The notes under the pieces are model-generated. The model worked only from the letters and a program-made list of their open reading frames with translations. It searched no databases and was not told the DNA's origin. A program made the translations under genes and the position numbers. This document shows, piece after piece, positions 58,369 to 60,654 of a stretch of 60,654 nucleotides of DNA. Position 1 is the first letter of the stretch; each line of letters opens with the position of its first letter. Origin of the DNA: an uncultured Opitutales bacterium (GTDB taxonomy: Bacteria; Verrucomicrobiota; Verrucomicrobiia; Opitutales; Intestinicryptomonadaceae); assembly GCA_900548185.1 (NCBI GenBank), contig URJJ01000009.1:1-60654 (forward strand), in the 5' to 3' direction.

Positions 58369-59475
58369 ATGTTTAAGACAATAGCAAAAGACGCGTCGGC
58401 CAGGCGCGGCGTCCTCAGCACGCCGCACGGCGAAATCCAGACGCCGATATTCATGCCCGTGGGCACGCAGGCCACGGTGAAGTCGCTCACGCCCGCCCAG
58501 ATACTCGACACCGATGCGCAGATAATCCTCTCCAACACCTACCACCTGAACATCCGCCCCACCTCCCCCCTCATTGAAAAGTTCGGGGGCCTGCACGGCT
58601 TCATGAAATGGCCCAAGCCGATACTGACCGACAGCGGCGGCTTCCAGGCGTTCAGCCTTTCGGCGCTTCGCAAAATTTCCGAGGACGGGATAACATTCAA
58701 GTCCCATCTGGACGGGGCGGAGCTGTTCCTCTCGCCGGAATCCTGCATGAGGATACAGTCGGAGCTAAAAAGCGACATACGGATGGCGCTCGACGAGTGC
58801 ATACCCTACCCCTGCGAAAGGGGTGCTTGCATGAAATCGGTCGAGCGCACCCTCCGCTGGGCGGAGCGCTGCAAGGCGGCGCACGACGCCCTCGCCGACG
58901 GCCGACTCACATTCGGCATAGTGCAGGGCGGCGTGTACGGCGACATCCGAGGGCATTGCGCCAGGCAGCTCGCGGCGATGGGCTTCCCCGGATACGCGAT
59001 AGGCGGCGTCAGCGTCGGCGAGCCGGAGGCCGAAATGCTGGAGCAGGTGGCAGCCTCCGCAGAATTCCTCCCGCACGACAAGCCGCGCTACGTCATGGGG
59101 GTCGGCACCCCCCCGCAGCTTCTGAAAATGATAGCCCTCGGGGCCGACATGTTCGACTGCGTGATGCCGACCCGCCTCGCGCGCCACGGCAACGCCTTCA
59201 CATCCTGCGGGGTCATAAACCTGAAAAACGCGCGCTTCCGCGAGGACGAATCGCCGCTGGACCCCGAAGTTCCGGGCTATGCGGCCGGGTTTTCTCGCGC
59301 ATACATAAGGCACCTCGTGGTCGCGGGGGAAATGCTGGCCTGCACGCTCCTTTCCATACACAACATATCTTTTTTCCTTAACCTCATGCGCGAGGCGCGC
59401 GCCCACATAGAATCCGGCGACTTCCACCCCTGGTCCTCGGCCTGGATATCGCGCTACGAATCGGGCGGGCGCTAG
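58369..59475 (+). CDS. tgt: tRNA-guanine transglycosylase (Tgt)
   Basis: 368 aa from the ATG at 58369, which follows a GGGAGG Shine-Dalgarno. It exchanges guanine 34 for preQ1 in queuosine tRNAs. Key motifs are PTSPLIEKFGGLHGFMKW, LTDSGGFQAFSL (first Asp of the active site), VQGGVYGD and VGTPPQLLKMIALGADMFDCVMPTRLARHG (nucleophilic Asp). At LKNARFRED the usual zinc-ligand Cys cluster of Tgt is not seen: Cys-x-Cys-x2-Cys appears absent and is replaced in part by DPEVPGYAAGF. Confidence 0.92.
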   Translation: MFKTIAKDASARRGVLSTPHGEIQTPIFMPVGTQATVKSLTPAQILDTDAQIILSNTYHLNIRPTSPLIEKFGGLHGFMKWPKPILTDSGGFQAFSLSALRKISEDGITFKSHLDGAELFLSPESCMRIQSELKSDIRMALDECIPYPCERGACMKSVERTLRWAERCKAAHDALADGRLTFGIVQGGVYGDIRGHCARQLAAMGFPGYAIGGVSVGEPEAEMLEQVAASAEFLPHDKPRYVMGVGTPPQLLKMIALGADMFDCVMPTRLARHGNAFTSCGVINLKNARFREDESPLDPEVPGYAAGFSRAYIRHLVVAGEMLACTLLSIHNISFFLNLMREARAHIESGDFHPWSSAWISRYESGGR

Positions 59476-59584
59476 CGCAGCCCGGCGGCTCTCCCCGGGC
59501 CGGGCAGCGCGGTGAAAGGCGGAAAAATAAAATTGCAAAAGGCCGCGCGGGCGCTAGCGTGGAACCGAAAAATTTTCCGCGAGA

Positions 59585-60601
59585 ATGGCCCTTCCAGAAA
59601 TCAGGATTTTAAGCGAGGAAGTCGCAAACAGGATTGCCGCAGGCGAAGTGATAGAAAGGCCCGCCGCTGCCGTAAAGGAGCTGGTTGAAAACTCGCTCGA
59701 CGCCGGGGCGACGCGGATAGACATCGAATTCAGAAACGGGGGCAAGAGCTACATAAAAGTCTCCGACAACGGCCACGGCATGCGCCGGGACCAGCTCCTC
59801 ACCTGCCTGGAGCCCCACGCCACAAGCAAGATACGCACCGCCGACGACCTCGACACGGTTGCCAGCTTCGGCTTCCGAGGCGAGGCGGTCCCCTCGATAG
59901 CGAGCGTTGCCAAGTTCTCCGCAAGCTCCCGCACCGCCGGCAGCGAAGTCGGCTCCCGCGTGGAGGTTTACGCCGGCAAGATAGGGAAAATTTCCGAATG
60001 CGCAATGGCCGCGGGGACGGAAATAGTGGTTGAAGACCTGTTCTGCGGCGTGCCGGCGCGGCGAAAATTCCTGAAGAGCGACAACACCGAAGCCTCCCAC
60101 ATCATAAGGATGTGCAAGCTATACGCGCTGGCGAGGCCGGACGTCGAATTTTCACTTGCCGAAAACTCCCGGCCCGTATTCGCCTCGAAAAAGTCGCGCG
60201 ACCTCGTAGGCAGGATAGAGGACGTGTTCGGGAGCGAAATTTCCGGGAAAATCATCCCCCTGCGCCCCTACGAAGCCTTCGGAATTTCGATAGACGGGGC
60301 GCTCTCAAAACCCGGCGAGGACTGGGCCTCGGCCCGCAACATTTACGCATTCATAAACGGCCGGCCGGTCGACTGCCGCGCGGTATATTCCGCCCTCAGG
60401 GAGGCGTGCCGGAACGCAATCGGCCAGGGCAGATACCCGGCGGCCTTCCTTTTCATAAGGCTGGACCCGCGCTCCGTTGACGTGAACGTCCACCCCGCCA
60501 AGCGCGAAGTGAGGCTGAAAAACGAGTTCGCCCTGCGCTCCGCCGTGATGGCGGCCGCCCTCGACACGCTTGAAAGCTTTTCAATAGCCTCCCCCTCGCA
60601 C
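59585..60601 (+). CDS. mutL: DNA mismatch repair protein MutL, N-terminal part (truncated by contig end)
   Basis: GHKL ATPase of mismatch repair. The visible 339 residues include IAAGEVIERPAAAVKELVENSLDAGA (ATP motif I with the catalytic Glu), DNGHGM, ATSKI and GFRGEA (motifs II-III), and VDVNVHPAKREVR of the transducer domain. The sequence then runs into adapter DNA, so the C-terminal dimerisation part is missing only because the assembly stops. In the raw frame the last 12 residues (LSLIHISEPTRP) are adapter translation and should be ignored. Confidence 0.93.
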
Positions 60602-60654
60602 CTGTCTCTTATACACATCTCCGAGCCCACGAGACCCTAAGAATCTCGTATGCC
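60602..60654 (+). other. Illumina Nextera adapter left on contig end
   Basis: CTGTCTCTTATACACATCT (transposase mosaic end) is followed by CCGAGCCCACGAGAC, a 7-base index-like stretch CCTAAGA and ATCTCGTATGCC of the i7 flow-cell side. This is library adapter, not genomic sequence. The index reads like N726 (CCTAAGAC) with one base lost; I give that identity from memory. Confidence 0.98.

Noticed and set aside
60343..60630. Minus-strand open frame beginning MGSEMCIRDR
   Set aside because: Its start lies in the Nextera adapter; it is a known adapter translation and an antisense shadow of mutL.
1..60654. CRISPR array, IS element, rRNA operon or toxin-antitoxin pair
   Set aside because: None seen. 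Repeats are dispersed rather than regularly spaced. No transposase, Cas, rRNA or recognised toxin sequence was found on either strand.

Overview
The window is high-GC chromosomal DNA from a member of the Verrucomicrobiota, probably a metagenome-assembled or draft contig. The main taxonomic clue is the minus-strand block at 3220-10401. It has the gene set of the Akkermansia Amuc_1098-1102 type IV pilus-like cluster: a TPR-secretin, a 1099-like protein, an Amuc_1100-like protein, a PilM/PilN fusion and a 1102-like protein. The last 53 bases are Illumina Nextera adapter sequence, so the right end is an assembly artefact and mutL is cut there.

Layout. 1-3165: a tRNA-Ala(GGC), one hypothetical gene and long gene-free DNA with repeats. 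3166-10401: pilus-like assembly cluster. 10709-15512: DEAD-box RNA helicase, a secreted hypothetical protein, a small holin-like (DUF360-type) membrane protein and RarA. 15862-18426: tRNA-Ala(CGC) and an exported GH71/99-like glycosidase with a PA14-like end. 19451-34510: an unusual block. It holds an ECF sigma/anti-sigma pair and, divergent from it, a three-gene operon of a zinc-ribbon P-loop GTPase, a GAP1-N2-like membrane protein and a coiled-coil membrane protein. It continues with a four-gene operon (ABCG-type transporter, small membrane protein, exported helical-repeat protein, GYF-like membrane protein) and three small genes, two of them exported. I think this is the most likely undescribed system. 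34702-51206: housekeeping and transport genes (queA, K+/H+ antiporter, recQ, NhaD, CsoR plus copper-type ATPase, lipoate ligase family, Kdo synthesis genes, a methyltransferase, two SulP transporters). 52355-56636: a pseudopilin operon that probably works with the secretin cluster at the other end. 56767-60601: purB, tgt and a truncated mutL.

Two repeat families fill the gene-poor gaps. One is a MITE-like element of about 140 bp with five copies; the best copy has 19-bp terminal inverted repeats. The other is a decayed repeat of about 0.45 kb with two copies. One MITE copy sits inside one copy of the larger repeat, and the other copy of the larger repeat keeps an uninterrupted site there, so the small element appears to have moved. 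No transposase, CRISPR array, rRNA or prophage was seen.

Many genes use starts internal to the longest open frame. These were chosen from signal peptides, family N-termini and occasional Shine-Dalgarno sequences. All family assignments come from reading motifs by eye, without database searches.
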